64,000 nucleotides of DNA from Adiantum capillus-veneris (taxonomy: Eukaryota > Streptophyta > Polypodiopsida > Polypodiales > Pteridaceae): positions 90,225,840 to 90,289,839 of the forward strand of contig CM043971.1 of assembly GCA_014529385.2 (NCBI GenBank), in the 5' to 3' direction. A program made the position numbers and the translations under genes. Of this stretch, positions 35,022-46,699 are shown piece after piece. The notes under the pieces were generated by a model. The model made no database searches, was not told the origin of the DNA, and saw only the letters and a program-made list of their open reading frames with translations. Each line of letters starts with the position of its first letter. Position 1 is the first letter of the stretch.

Positions 35022-36091
35022 TTAGACAAAACTTATCTGTAGTGCAAAATTTGCAAGGATATTTGTGTTCCTGGGAAGCAAATCATAGAACTCTGCTCGG
35101 ATATCTAGTTGTGGATTCTTTGGTTTGTTTTTTAATATTATGTTCTTCATCATATTGATATGCCCAACAATCATCTCAGTATGGACATTTTTGTTGCAAT
35201 AAGAACATTGCTTATTAGGGAATTTGAGATGAGAGAAAATATTATCGTGGTGGCCACCTCTGCGGTTTTCTCGTTGAAATGGATGCCTTCGAGAATAAAA
35301 AGCACGTTCCATCTATTGTGACTCATTCTCCTCTTGCGAAATCATAGCTGTATTATGACCAGCATTACGTTGTTCTTGACGTTGAGAGTATTCAATTAAA
35401 GACATGCAAGCTTGGTTGAAATCGAGACCATCTTTATTAGAAGGAATGGTAGCAATGTTATCATAAGAAGAGTCCTTCACCGTGTCAAGGATAAGTGTAA
35501 TTAGTTGTTTTTGTGGAACAGTATGGCATCGACAACAACAAGTTTATTAATAATGGATTTGAAAGACTCATTATGTCCCATCATGGTAGTACCAACTTCA
35601 TATTGTAACTTGTTAAGCAAATTTCTCAAATAAAGTATTTCTGTAACATATTTCTTCTGAAAGTTTGCAATAAGATACTTCAATACGTCGTTGGAAGTAG
35701 GTATTTCATACACATCAAGCAAAATTGAATCATTAAGAGCCAAAAGAATATATCGATGAGCTGCTTTATCATGCCATTGCCAATCTGTATACGCAACATG
35801 CCAATCTTCAAATACAGGTCCTTCAATGATAAGCACATTGTCATGATCCATATAACCAAGTTGAAGTGAACATACACGATTTCCAAGGATAATATCAGAG
35901 AGTTCATTGCCTTCAATAATTAACAACATATTTTCTTTCCAACTTGGAAATCCTTGGTCTTGGATAGGAGGAACAGAACGTTGGCCTGAAGGAAAACCGT
36001 TGATGAGAATAGTCATAGCCATATCTGGTTGTGAGAAGACGTATAAGATAAGATCACAGAATCTGTACACCATATATGGTGAAGGTTGCAA
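35022..36091 (-). pseudogene. Copia Gag
   Basis: The N-terminal part has FPSWKENMLLIIEGNELSDI, AVTDWQWHDKAAHRYILLAL-like sequence (AYTDWQWHDKAAHRYILLAL) and YVTEILYLRNLLNKLQYEVG with MMGHNESFKSIINKLV. This is the UBN2/retrotran_gag pattern of plant copia elements. A stop at 35,501 breaks the frame. Further on, MERAFYSRRHPFQ and CSYCNKNVHTEMIVGH correspond to the zinc-knuckle region, but the terminal Cys is missing. Confidence 0.72.
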
Positions 36092-36802
36092 TAAAGAACG
36101 ATAGGAATATAATTCCTATGTTTCGTCAATGATAAATGCAAGAAGGATGCTCAATAAACGTCAAAATATGTGAGCGACGTCACCCAAAAAAGCAGGAAAA
36201 AGGAGACGTTAATAATAAAAGAGTTCCCAAAATAGAGTGATGTGAGACTCACGATTGACGGTCGCAATATGAATAGCGAAAGGCTAGATTTGCTCAAAAT
36301 AAGTTGATTCCAGAATTAGAAACACGATCACGGATGCTTCACGAAGATTCATGAGACGAAACGTGCGTCAAGCTCGATTGTAGTAAAAATAGCATAATTT
36401 TCTGCTGCGAACTCCGATTGATACAAATCTAGAACTCAAATTGAAGAGCTTGAGGAGACGAACAAGTTTTGTATGAAAAGTTCCATTGCACTATGTTCCA
36501 TTGTACTTTTTCTATTTCTCCAAATTTTGAGCAGAAGACCCCCAAAAATCGAGACAAAGTTCCGGGTATCAAAACTTTAAGACAAATCAACAAGAAAATG
36601 TAACTAGCGATTCATTATATAGATTAGCAATAAAAGCCACACAAAACACTAATCATATTATTCTTAACACAAAACAACCACAATTAACAAGAATCAATCC
36701 TAAAAAATAAGATTTGTAGCAATTTTGAATCTTACATGCAAATCACATACACATACTCTATTTTGTCACCATGAATTGAATCGTCATGTGATTGTTTTAC
36801 CA
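36092..36802 (-). other. Copia 5' leader
   Basis: About 700 bp between the copia primer site and its Gag. AT-rich, without an open frame of note. Confidence 0.45.
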
Positions 36803-36813
36803 CTCTGATACCA
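36803..36813 (-). other. Copia primer binding site
   Basis: Minus strand TGGTATCAGAG, directly adjoining the LTR end ...CTCAACA, complementary to initiator tRNA-Met. Confidence 0.8.
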
Positions 36814-36954
36814 TGTTGAGATGCAGAGAGAAAGAGAGAGACGAGAAAAGAGATGCACCATGTACGCTCGCGAAGACTAATTCATATTGAGGACAAGATA
36901 CAAATATATAGGTGAGTCCAAGTTGAGTAGACTGAGCCATATATAGCTCCAACA
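36814..36954 (-). repeat. Copia 5' LTR, 141 bp
   Basis: Minus strand TGTTGGAGCTATATATGG ... CATCTCAACA, with a TATATA box near its start. The ends TGTTGG/CAACA and the adjoining primer site fix both borders. It is unusually short for a copia LTR. Confidence 0.72.
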
Positions 36955-38100
36955 ACTTCTTCACCGTGTCCTCCTTAAGAAGAAGAGGGCTTTCCTTATA
37001 AGTAAGCAAATCAACCAATGTAGACCTTGTACTCTCCTCAAAAAGAAAAGAGAATTGGAATTCATGTAAGTCACAACCCACTTCATGAGCCTCTTTGACA
37101 AAGTAGGGCTATTCACCAGTTGAGGTAGAAGCATGTAGGTAGTGAGGAATGTGAATGGTTTAGTGAGAAGGTAGCCTCAATCGTCTACATGCATAAATCA
37201 CACTCACCATGATGAGCTCTACCTCAATATAGCCTCTTTCCACCTCTAGCTTCACCCTGCTAGCACAATATATAGGCTTTATGTAGTGGGAGTTGTTACC
37301 TCTTTGAAGAAGCATACCTCCTATAGCATCCTCACCTACTGATGGATTCACATAAAACTCCTTATCCCAATTTGGAGCTTGCATAGCAGGAAGAGAAACA
37401 AGAACCTCTTTGATACCTTAAAAAACCTCTTCACATTCATTTGTCCATTGTAGAGGATCCAATCTTGATACTTGTTGTAGAGGATAAAGAAGTTGAGAGG
37501 ACAAGGGAATAAACCTTGACATATACTCCACCTTTTGAACAGAAGTAGCAAGTTGCTTTGTATCTTTAGATGATGGGAGGAGCACCAAAGCCTTCACTTT
37601 GTCAGGATCTGCTTCAATCCCATTCTCTGAGATCATATGTCCCAAACAATTCACTCTTTTTTGTCATATTGCTTCAGTGCCATTTCAAGATTTGCACAGT
37701 GATCCTTTCTAGAGCTATAAACTCAAAAGTCATCAATAAGATCCTTCACAAACTTGCCAAGAAAGTGAGAACACCTTATTGACGCGCTTTTGGTACCATG
37801 CACAACCATTCACAAGACCAAAAGGAAGCACACAAAAACAAAAGCATCCCCATGGTGTGATAAATGTGGTCTTCTTTTGATCTTCTAAAGCCAAGGTGAG
37901 CTGAAAATATCGAGAGAATCCATCACATACACTATACCTCTCATGCCTTGCAATAGAATCAAGTATGTCATCTGTGAAAGGAAGAGGGTATGGATCCCTC
38001 TTCATAGATGCATTTAAAGGCTTAAAATCAACACATATCCTCCACTTTCCATCTTGTTGGGTGTGATAACAACATGACTCACCCATTCTGCAATATCACA
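36955..38100 (-). pseudogene. Element B reverse transcriptase and RNase H
   Basis: The RT parts are KWRICVDFKPLNASMKRDPY, PLPFTDDILDSIA, YSVCDGFSRYFQLTLALEDQ (first catalytic Asp) and CVLPFGLVNGCAWYQKRV. The YxDD box is degraded (LIDDF). The thumb has GHMISENGIEADPDKVKAL. RNase H is MQAPNWDKEFYVNPSVGEDA, IYCASRVKLEVERGY and, after a frame change, EFQFSFLFEESTRSTLVDLL with TYKESPLLLKEDTVKK. There are many stops. The domain stops where the copia LTR begins at 36,954. Confidence 0.8.
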
Positions 38101-39010
38101 AGACATATGAAACCTGCCTTGCGAAGCTTGTCTACCTCTTTCTTTAAAGCATTAAGTTATGCTTGTCCCATTTTTTTTGGCTTTTGGTGTACGGGCTGAG
38201 CTCCTGTCTTGATTGAAATGTGAATTTAATCTCCCTTGAAGCCTCTAATTTACTCAGAGGAAGTGATGAATAAATGGGGAAATTGTTCTATCATATGTAG
38301 GTACTCACCCTTCTCACAACTAGTCAAGTCGCGAGACAACATACCTTGTATCAGCTCTTGTTTGACATTAGGTTGAACTTTGGGTTGCATCAGCTCTTCA
38401 ATTTTCTCATAAGGACTAGAGATATCCTCATTCTCCGTAAGGCCAAGAAATCTTTGTTTCTCATCATGATCTTCTTCAAGAAACAAGGAGGAAACATCTA
38501 GATCACCATCGCTTCTATCTTCCACTTCACTTCCATCATCCCATTGTCTTCTTCTTCACCTGAGTACCCTTCTTCATCACTTTTCTCATCAAAATCAGCA
38601 TCCAAAGATTTCTTTCTAGCCATGTCAAACCTCTTCTTATCACCCCTTCTATTGTAGAGAGTGATGGTCCCATGTCCCCAATCCTGTACAACAAACCTAA
38701 ATTCTTCAGCATGTTGAGTCCCAACTTTGATACACAAGCTTGAGTAATAACACATACCTGTGCACCTCCATCAATATAAACCTCTCCAATGCACTTCCTC
38801 TTATGCCATGCATCCATAGTAGGTCATATATTAGGTACCTCATTCAAAGATAGGACTCTCACTGACCCCCTTGCAGGCTCCTCCTTCATGGGTTTGACTA
38901 CATGCTTCCATTGCCTCTTTAACTTAGAACACATCTCCATGAGTTGCGCAAAAGTAACATCAGCCTTTCTACCCACCAAATCAAGCCTTAAACTATAATT
39001 TGTTGCCATT
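38101..39010 (-). pseudogene. Element B protease and linker
   Basis: Protease at 38,536-38,820: KCIGEVYIDGGAQVCVITQA with DGG at the active site, then (other frame) VVQDWGHGTITLYNRRGDKK. An acidic linker (EEDHDEKQRFLGLTENEDIS) and HMIEQFPHLFITSSE lead toward reverse transcriptase. Upstream, 38,824-39,009 reads NYSLRLDLVGRKADVTFAQ and MEMCSKLKRQWKHVVKP. Confidence 0.65.
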
Positions 39011-39236
39011 CTCCCAAAGGAAATTCGGATGCATTGTAATGTTGCTTGGATTTTCTCTTCTTTTTCTCTTTATCTCTACCTATTTCAACCTAATTCCCTC
39101 TTTTATGGTTGGGACTTGCATCATTCATGTCATGATCTCTTGTACCCCTCTTACCTATAGGCATGACCATAGCTCCCAAATCATCCTCTTTCTTCTCCAA
39201 ACAAATTATGCTTACCACTTTGTTTTGCCCTTCTCT

Positions 39237-40187
39237 TCAGCTATCAAACCACTTCTCAATACCATAATCTTGAGCTTGAGAAGGAAATTTGTGAAGGAAT
39301 AGGAAACATGTCACCACCCAGTCTCTTTGTCTGTCAATTTGAGGACTTTTAGGACCCCATTCACCACAATTGTAACATTGAAACATATCCCCTCTTCTAG
39401 CCATGCCTCTTCCTCTACTACCTGTAAACCCCTTATTGCTTCCATATCCACGTCCATATCCATAACTTTGACCTCTTCCATTTCCCATCATATGCACACT
39501 AAGATTCTTCATAAGACCTACAACCTCTTGCATCTCCTAGCAAAAGCATTCACATCATGAGAATCTTGTTAATCATAACCCAGCTCCTTGATGAGGACCC
39601 TTGGTTTCTCTACAACTTTCACTTCAACCATTGGCGCGACATTGATTCCAAGTTGATGAAGACGCTCTTCTTTCCGCTCTTTATTCTTTGCAATTTCAAC
39701 TGCCTCCTCAAAGGTCCTTGGATGCTTAAGCTCTACCTTCAAGCGTAAACTGCTCCTCAAACTTGCAAGAAACTTATCCTTATTCAACACGGATGGAGGA
39801 ATTTCAGCCCCCAAAGGTGTACACCAGTTTGTCCATAATGCATTGAATGCCTTCACACAGTCTTCTATGGTCTAGCCTTCACCCTGTACCAAGCCTTGAA
39901 TAGACTGCCATACCTTCTGTGGGTCTTTCACCTATTGAAAGTGTGTAAGAAAAGCATGTCTTACCATTTCATAAGTCATAACTTGAGGAGGTTGGGATGA
40001 TTGTAGCTCCTTTTTGTAGCCTTGCAACCATCCCTAGCATCTCCATTCAAACAGAAGTAGAAGATTGGTAGCACCAATGCTGGGTCTTGCTTGTCAGTAA
40101 GAAGGCAAGCAAACTCCATTCTCTCACAATGAAAAATTTGTCCCTTTCATTTGATTTTCCACTAAACTCCAAAAAACTAAACGCCAT
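39237..40187 (-). pseudogene. Element B Gag
   Basis: Probable start at 40,187 (MAFSFLEFSGKSNERDKFF). Capsid-like region FNALWTNWCTPLGAEIPP, KFLASLRSSLRLKVELKHPR and TFEEAVEIAKNKERKEERLH at 39,569-39,856. A Gly/Arg-rich stretch is followed by a degenerate zinc knuckle, CYNCGEWGPKSPQ, in which the His is Pro and the last Cys is lost. There are several stops. Confidence 0.7.
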
Positions 40188-40251
40188 GTCTTCCAAAACC
40201 TATAAATTGAAGGTAACTTGAAGCAATTCCCTTATGGGGGCACCAAAACAC

Positions 40252-40740
40252 TGTTGAGAAACAAGAAAATTGGAACACCTCTATAGCAATGTCACCCAAG
40301 AGCATTGAAAGAGCACTATAAGAACACCAAAAGCTTTGTGAAACCCCTTTGAAACACCAAAAATCCAACAAGAGTAGTCCCGTTGGGAATTTACTGACCG
40401 TCGCCCACCCAAGAAGCAATGCACAAAGAAGGAAGAAATCTGTTTAGGCAGGGAATTAGGGACTTCACCTACCAATGCTCTTAAAAAAAATATCTCCCCT
40501 TCATAAAACACCACTTTATAACTTCCCCTTCAAAGAATACATCACCCACAAGACATATGGGATTCCACAATTCAACCTACATAGTTTTGTCCCAAAGCTA
40601 CCATACATTGTAGGCTGCAAAGAACAGACCATAACTCCAAAACCCCAACTCCAAAAAAAATGATTTCAAGCTTCAAAAAATCTCTTCAAAATCTGAAACA
40701 AAAGAGATGAAATTATTCAAATCAAACCCATGCAAAACTA
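40252..40740 (-). repeat. Candidate 5' LTR of element B
   Basis: On the minus strand the sequence ends ...TTTCTCAACA, followed by GTGTTTTGGTGCCCCC, a plausible LTR edge and primer-site region, 60 bp upstream of the Gag start. The outer end cannot be fixed without a partner LTR. Confidence 0.4.
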
Positions 40741-41188
40741 TGTGCAACATCAACGCAAACAGGATGCTTTAATAGCAAGACTAGGTGTAGAGAGAGCTAG
40801 TCGAGGGATAAAAATAGAACAGAGAGAGCATGAAGGAGTCCCAACGACTAAAATCCAGAAAAAAAATCCCATTTTCCTGAACTTTTTTCACTTTGTACGT
40901 GTATTTAAGTATGTATATGTCTCCCTTCGAAAAACTCATTCATGGGCACTTAAAGTAGTCTGACAATTGTCACTAGACTAGCGACTTGTAGTGAATGTAC
41001 ATGTGCTTGCTAAAGAAACATAAAAACCCTACGAAAATAAATCCCACAGACACTTTTTACATCGGGCATCATGTCCATATATACAAATTTACAAAAAACG
41101 GGGTGTCAGAAATGCATCCAACAACGTTGGAGAGGAGGAATGGGGGAACATGCCCGGCACTAACAACAAAGGTCCCTCTATAGATCAG
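40741..41188. other. Spacer, no recognisable feature
   Basis: About 450 bp between element B and the left LTR of element C. No coding or structural signal. Confidence 0.35.
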
Positions 41189-42117
41189 TGTTGGACGGAT
41201 ACGCCGCGACGGACGTTAGCACAACAAAAACTCACCTAACAAGATTTGTCAGCTAAGGACGAAGCTCGACCCGCAGGCGCGTGGAAGCAAGTATAGGGTG
41301 TGAACCTACACTCGACCGACTCCTAACTAATTCCTACAGAGGTCACCACCCAATGTCGAAGTCATAGCCTTCAAGAGTGCATAAGAGGAAACTTCCTACA
41401 ACGCTTTCTAGAGCCGAACGCCCATCAAACAATCTCGAAACACCAGAGAACTTGAAGGAGACCCTACTAATACCAATAGGTCGCTCTCCCTAAGGTCTAT
41501 GAACCCAAAATTCCAACCCAAAACACCTCATGCAAAATCACGTAGGATGTCTAGTCAAAATTTGCAGGTCTTCTTTTTCGAAATCTAAAATACCTAATGT
41601 GTAGCTCTACTCAATGCAAACGCATGGATATGCTGCAATACAAAATCGGACAACATATGCTTACCGAATCACCAGAAGAAGCTCGTAGATGGAGCTCGCA
41701 AAACAGGACCGTATGCGTGCAATGTAGGTATCGGTGCGTAGCTCTCATCGGGGGCAACACGCTGCACTTCTTCGCACTCGATTCCGACCACCGATACGCG
41801 TGTAGCATCGAGATGAAGCTCTCACTCTCTCTCGTACACAGTACGCTCACTCACAGACTTCCAACTTTTCTAAAATGACAAAGGTCCTTTCATTAAGGTC
41901 AAAAAGTGGTATAAATACCTTACAATTCTCAAATCCTAATGTTCCATCTTAACCATCTACTCAATCTAAATGTCAAAACTGGGATACAATCTAGAAACTT
42001 CTGTAAGCCCCGAAATTTACAAGGTGAAATGTCGGGTTTTCTCAATAAATGAACAATTACAAAAATTAATAATCTGCCGAGCAGTCAATTTCCGTAGTGT
42101 GTGTCTAGCCTCTAACA
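41189..42117 (-). repeat. 3' LTR of element C
   Basis: Matches 58,319-59,242. In element orientation it runs TGTTAGAGGC...CGTCCAACA. A TATAAATA/TATTTATA sequence lies at about 41,910. One ACGTAGGATGTCT half of the element's palindrome is found at about 41,541. Confidence 0.95.
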
Positions 42118-42134
42118 CTCCCCCCCTTCTTGCT
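42118..42134 (-). other. Polypurine tract of element C
   Basis: Minus strand AGCAAGAAGGGGGGGAG immediately before TGTTAGAGG of the 3' LTR. Confidence 0.85.
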
Positions 42135-42169
42135 CATGTCATCCCCGACATGGCTGTTGAGCTGCTTCT

Positions 42170-45100
42170 TTATCTTAGGGTTTCTCGCATCTTGAGCAGC
42201 GACTCGTATCTTGCATGTTGAGCCAAAAGTGTTGGGCCGAATATGTCGGTGTTGATGGAGAAGAAGCCGGTGTAGAAAGCTTCTTCAAAGGCCTGGAGGT
42301 GATAGGATGGAAAAAACATGATCCTTTGATACAGTGCATGTATCAACTCCTTGGAAGGCTGACCAGATAGATCATATGCACATCTATAAGTATCTTGAAA
42401 GAAGAAGATATTGTCTGTCGCTTGGCCCGGTTTGAACGTCTCAAAGACTACCAAAAGGGTTTTGCAAATCTTCCTCATCATAATGCAAGATAGGTCAGGC
42501 GAGCCAGTGAACAATTTGATGGCGCCCGTTAGGGTTTTTACCATGCATTGAACATTGATTCTCTCGCCTCCCTTCAAGCATGGCAGCTTCAGATAGTTTA
42601 GCCAAGTAGGTTGGCTTCTTTGTAGGAGCTCCTGGGCCTTCCACGTCCGCATCCTTGGTAGAGGGCAGAAATGATGACTTTGGGTGCCTCTACCAAACGG
42701 ATTAGGTACTATGGATACTTCGTCAGCCATGCCTTTCTCCACCTGGGCTGGGAGTCGACTGTCAACTTTACCCCTTCAGGATTGGAGATATCTGATGTGT
42801 ACAGTGGCACTGTTGGCTCTTCTCTAATTCTTTTGTTGATCGTGGCATCTTTGTACTTTAGCAAAGGATATGGGAGAGAGGGCTGTAGCCATTCACGCCA
42901 AAAGTTGCTGGCGTCTATCTTCTGAACGGTCATGGATTTAAAAACCCTCTGCTCCCATTCCAAAGCTTCTTTGGCCGTTTCTCTGAATTCTGCTTCTATG
43001 GCCTTGCACAGCTTCTCTTACTCTTCTTGTGTCAGATCTTGTGGCTCTTGAGAGGGTCCTACAAGGATTTCCTCTTGCATAGGTGTGTCCACAGGATCTG
43101 CCACATTCTCTAGGTCTATGCCTTCCATGGCTGCTGGCCCTGTGCTTGCCTGCTCTTCTGCCTGCTGGCCTCTCAGCTCTTCTATCTGCGTTTGGAATGT
43201 CTGTTTCTCTTCTTCAGCTTGTTCTCCCATGTTCACGAGGAGGTCATTCAAATTGGCATTTATCTTCTCCGCCTCCTCGAGCTTTCTCTTGATGTTTTCT
43301 AGCTCATCTTGCATTGCCTTGTGCTCTTCTTCCATGCGTGTTTGCAAGACCACTGACCCTTCTGCCATCATCAGCCTTTGCTTATTCTCTAAGGTCAACT
43401 CTTTCTGGAGCTCTTTCATTTGCTCTTCATAAATTTGGCTCTCTGAAGTGGTGTGTGTCGAGCTAGTAGCTCTGACTCTGGCTGGAGATGCCCCTAGCCA
43501 TTGGATGGTTTGATCTTTAACTTTAAGCTGGTCCTTGAGCTCAAGGACCTCATCCTGGCTAGCCTGCTGCTCGATTTCTGCCTTCTCTTTGGCATTCTGC
43601 ATGGCCTCCACTTCCTTGGACTCCTCAACAAGTTGTAGGGTTGAGTTATCCCTTTCCCTCTCTGCATCTGTCAATGACTTGCTGAGTTTTCTATATTCCT
43701 CTTCGGCTCCTTGCAGTCTTTGAGCTGCCTCTTGATTCTCTCTTTCCATCTCCTGGCATCTTTGCAATGCCTTTGCCAGACTGGCTTGCAGCTCTGTCTC
43801 TCTCTCTATCTGCCTTTGGATTTGTTTTTGTAAAGTGTCGACTTCAAGCTTGATTTGCACTTCAGTGTCTTTGAGAGTTGCCATTTCACTTTCTGAGGCC
43901 ATTGATTGTGCTCTTAGCCCGGTTAGCTTGGTCATCACCACATCCCAATCATTGGTGGGCGGGTGCAGATCCACTTTAGTGTCTTTGAGAGTTGCCATTT
44001 CACTTTCTGAGGCCATTGATTGTGCTCTTAGCCCGGTTAGCTTGGTCATCACCACATCCCAATCATTGGTGGGCGGGTGCAGATCCACTGTATCAGTGGC
44101 CATCTCCTTTAGCTCCACTAATCGCAGGCTCTGCATGTGCTCTTTGGGCCCCGTGCTTGCCAATTCAAATGCGACTGTGGTAGCCTCTTCTTTTGAATAT
44201 CCGGTAGCTAGTAGGTCTAGAAATGCGATATACCTTGCTTCATTTGGCTCTGGCCGCTCACTTTTAGGCTTAGCTTCTTCTTTTAGTTCTTGCTCTTGGC
44301 TCTGTTCTTGCTTTGACTCTTCTTGATCTTCAGGTTTGTCTTGCTCCTCTTTCTGTTGAGTCTGTGGAGGGCTACGAGGAGGTGGTGAGCGCGGTGGGCT
44401 TAACTCAGGGCTGGACGGTGGATTTGTAGGCTTTTTCTTGAAATCCCTATCCGCCTTTGTCTTCCTCTCTTTCTCTCTTGGCCTTCCTGCTCCTCTAGCA
44501 GTTGCCGTCGGACTTGCTCCACTTCTACTTCCGTAAATGGTACATGTGGGATATTTTCCGCTGTGGCATCCAGAATCTCAAAATTCTTAATATAGTCGTC
44601 AAATCTGTCTTTGTGCACCCTTCAGGATGATCCCGACATTGCTTCTAGAGAAGGCTTTCATAGCTCATTCAAATCTCCTTTGAGGGCTCTTTCGGCTCTG
44701 AAACTTTCCATGAGCCGCTCTAGCCGTGCCGCCTTCTGTGATTTCGTCTCTTTTACAGGCACTTGGATAGATTTCTTCTTTCCCTTCTTTAGCTCTGGCT
44801 GATCTTCTTGCACAGTCTCTAGCCGAAGTTTCAAACGTGTTGCCACCCTTGGTGCTTTGGGCTGTTTCTCCTCCTTATCTTCCTTGAGCCGTAGCCATAG
44901 TCGTTCTGTGATGGAGGGTCAAGCCATCTTCCCTTGGCGTGCAAGGCCCCATAAATCACTTTAGTGATTAGCTCACCCGGCACAATGTATGTGGAATTCT
45001 TGTTTCCCATCTTCACCAGGTTGTCATGTATATAAGCTGCATAATTGATTACCTTTGGCTTGCTTTTCTGCATTGCCCAGGTGAATGTTGTGGAAATTGC

Positions 45101-45655
45101 TCCAGGCTGCATTCTGTGTTTTTGTGGCCACTTGTACACATATGGAAGTACTGATTGTACAACTGACTCATGATTGCCACTTTAGGGTTGGCAATGTCTT
45201 CAAAGGTGTAGTTGTGTTTCTTTTCTATGTACACCTTTACTTCGTCTCTTCTTTTGGTTACACTATCCCCTTTGTTGGAGAGGTCTAGTGTAGCTGCCAT
45301 CACTCTCTCCGTGCCTGGCTTGCCCTGTAGATCCATAACTCGTGCCACTCCATCTTCCTTGATTGTCGTCACAAATTCCCATACTCTTTTTATGTCAATA
45401 CCTGCCGGCACAGCTTCAAAATAATTGTGGAGATCAATATTCTCCAGATAGCATTGGTAGCTCTATCACATTTCCTTCGGTGTCTTTGAATACGCCTTGG
45501 TAGATCTTTAGATCATTGGACTCTAGCAAGTCTTCTTGGATCCACGTGCTGGTTGGCTTTAGAGCTCCTTCTGGTATGACGAAGGGCTCTACTTCTTCCA
45601 AATAATCCTTTATGGTCATCCTTTTCTTCTTTGCCGGTGACTTTGCGGCTGCCAT
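42170..45655 (-). pseudogene. Element C extra ORF (coiled-coil protein) downstream of integrase
   Basis: A reconstructed coding region of about 1,100 residues in several frames. The N-terminal part starts MAAAKSPAKKKRMTIKDYL and continues with GALKPTSTWIQEDLLESNDL, GIDIKRVWEFVTTIKEDGVA, VYIEKKHNYTFEDIANPKVA and YIVPGELITKVIYGALHAKG. It is followed by basic and Gln/Glu/Pro-rich linkers and a heptad-like coiled coil of about 300 residues (44,163-43,018). The C-terminal part has ASNFWREWLQPSLPYPLLKY, MRKICKTLLVVFETFKPGQA and FEEAFYTGFFSINTDIFG. It lies where Athila-type elements carry an envelope-like ORF, but I see no signal peptide or membrane segment. No family is recognised. Stops are at 43,018 and near 44,640, with frameshifts near 45,060 and 44,850. 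Confidence 0.65.
43864..44091. repeat. 114-bp in-frame tandem duplication in the coiled-coil ORF
   Basis: Copies 43,864-43,977 and 43,978-44,091 appear identical. They encode two 38-residue units that start VDLHPPTNDWDVVMTKLTGL. The frame is preserved. Confidence 0.95.
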
Positions 45656-45820
45656 AGATCTTGTTACACTCAGTAGTCCGAAGTTAGCGTTTTTTCCATA
45701 TCAGCTGAGAAACTCAGTTTTAACTATCCAAATGACTTGAAAATTGAAAATAAAACTTAAAAGGAACTTGTGAAACTATGCATGTACTCACATTACAATT
45801 CTGGCAAAAATTTATCATCT

Positions 45821-46699
45821 AGACATCCTACGCGTAGGATGTCTTTTTCATCAGATTTTGGTGATACTTGACATGCTAGTGGTCCTTGGCCTGTACAACA
45901 TGGCTATGTGATTGGATTTGGATTTGGGCATTAAAAAGTGGATTTTTGGGCAGATTCAGGCTTTAGGATCACAAATTGGATAGAAAGTCCACAATAGGTA
46001 GCAAATGATCTCCAAATGGGTTGAAAATTGATATATGGGATCTTTGCACCATGGTAATGGCTCCCATGATGTCATTCTTTGCACAGAAGGTCAAAAACAT
46101 GCTTGAGACATTCTACGCTTAGGATGTCTATTTCATCAAAATGGCTTGAGATTTTTTCTATGGGTAGTCCTTGGCATGCGGAACATGGCCATGCTCTTGG
46201 ATTTTGATTTGGACAAGAATTGATGTTGGTAAGACCCTGTGTAGTTTTTTTGGGCTCAAAAAGTGTATTTTGAAGGTGTTGGGAGTAAAAAATGATTAGA
46301 ATGGCTTCAAACTTGGTATATGAGCTCTTGAAGTGATATAAAAAGACCTGGAATTGGAAAACACCCTCTGTAGGCCAAAAATGTCAAATAGACATCCTAC
46401 GCGTAAGATGTCTACTTCATCATTTTTTGCAAGTAACCACACAGATTGGTTGGCTATGTGCTCATGAATGTGTTGTGCAAGTTTCATGTGGTTTGGACGA
46501 GTTTTGGTAGGTCTATGGCCCATTATTGCCTCTATGCCATGACTTTGCGTTTTTTTCATGCATATGAGGTCAATTTTGGTCCAAATGTGATGAAACTTGG
46601 TGGCTAGCATGTAAAGGCTATTCAGAAAATGTGTGTGATGAGAGATGTTGGGTTTTGTGCCCAGAAATGGCCTTGAGAAATCCTACATGTAGGATGTCT
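45821..46699. repeat. Array of 24-bp palindromes, about 285-bp spacing
   Basis: Four copies of a palindrome with half-site AGACATCCTACG: 45,821-45,844 (perfect), 46,106-46,129, 46,390-46,413 and 46,676-46,699 (one to three changes each). Start-to-start distances are 285, 284 and 286 bp. The sequence between them is a diverged repeat too (for example GTCCTTGGC, CATGGC(T/C)ATG, GATTTGGA motifs). The block lies between the two extra coding regions of element C. Confidence 0.95.

Larger units (their letters stand above)
34758..36954 (-). mobile_element. Ty1/copia element, truncated
   Basis: A 141-bp LTR (36,814-36,954), adjacent primer site and a copia Gag on the minus strand. The protease, integrase and reverse transcriptase parts and the 3' LTR are absent, since element A begins about 260 bp after the Gag CCHC region. 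The right flank is gypsy element B coding sequence in the RNase H region, so the copia element inserted into B. Confidence 0.7.
36955..40250 (-). mobile_element. Ty3/gypsy element B, truncated
   Basis: Minus-strand Gag, protease, reverse transcriptase and RNase H remains in order, right to left, ending abruptly at the copia insertion. No integrase or 3' LTR is present in the window. A candidate 5' LTR begins at 40,252. Confidence 0.75.

Noticed and set aside
43018-44163. Coiled-coil ORF as a host myosin- or tropomyosin-like gene
   Set aside because: It lies inside element C between LTR, polypurine tract and the other element genes on the same strand, and shows the same decay, so it is treated as element-encoded.
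42170-45655. Envelope-like protein as in Athila elements
   Set aside because: The position fits, but I see no signal peptide, transmembrane segment or cleavage-site pattern in the reconstructed frames.
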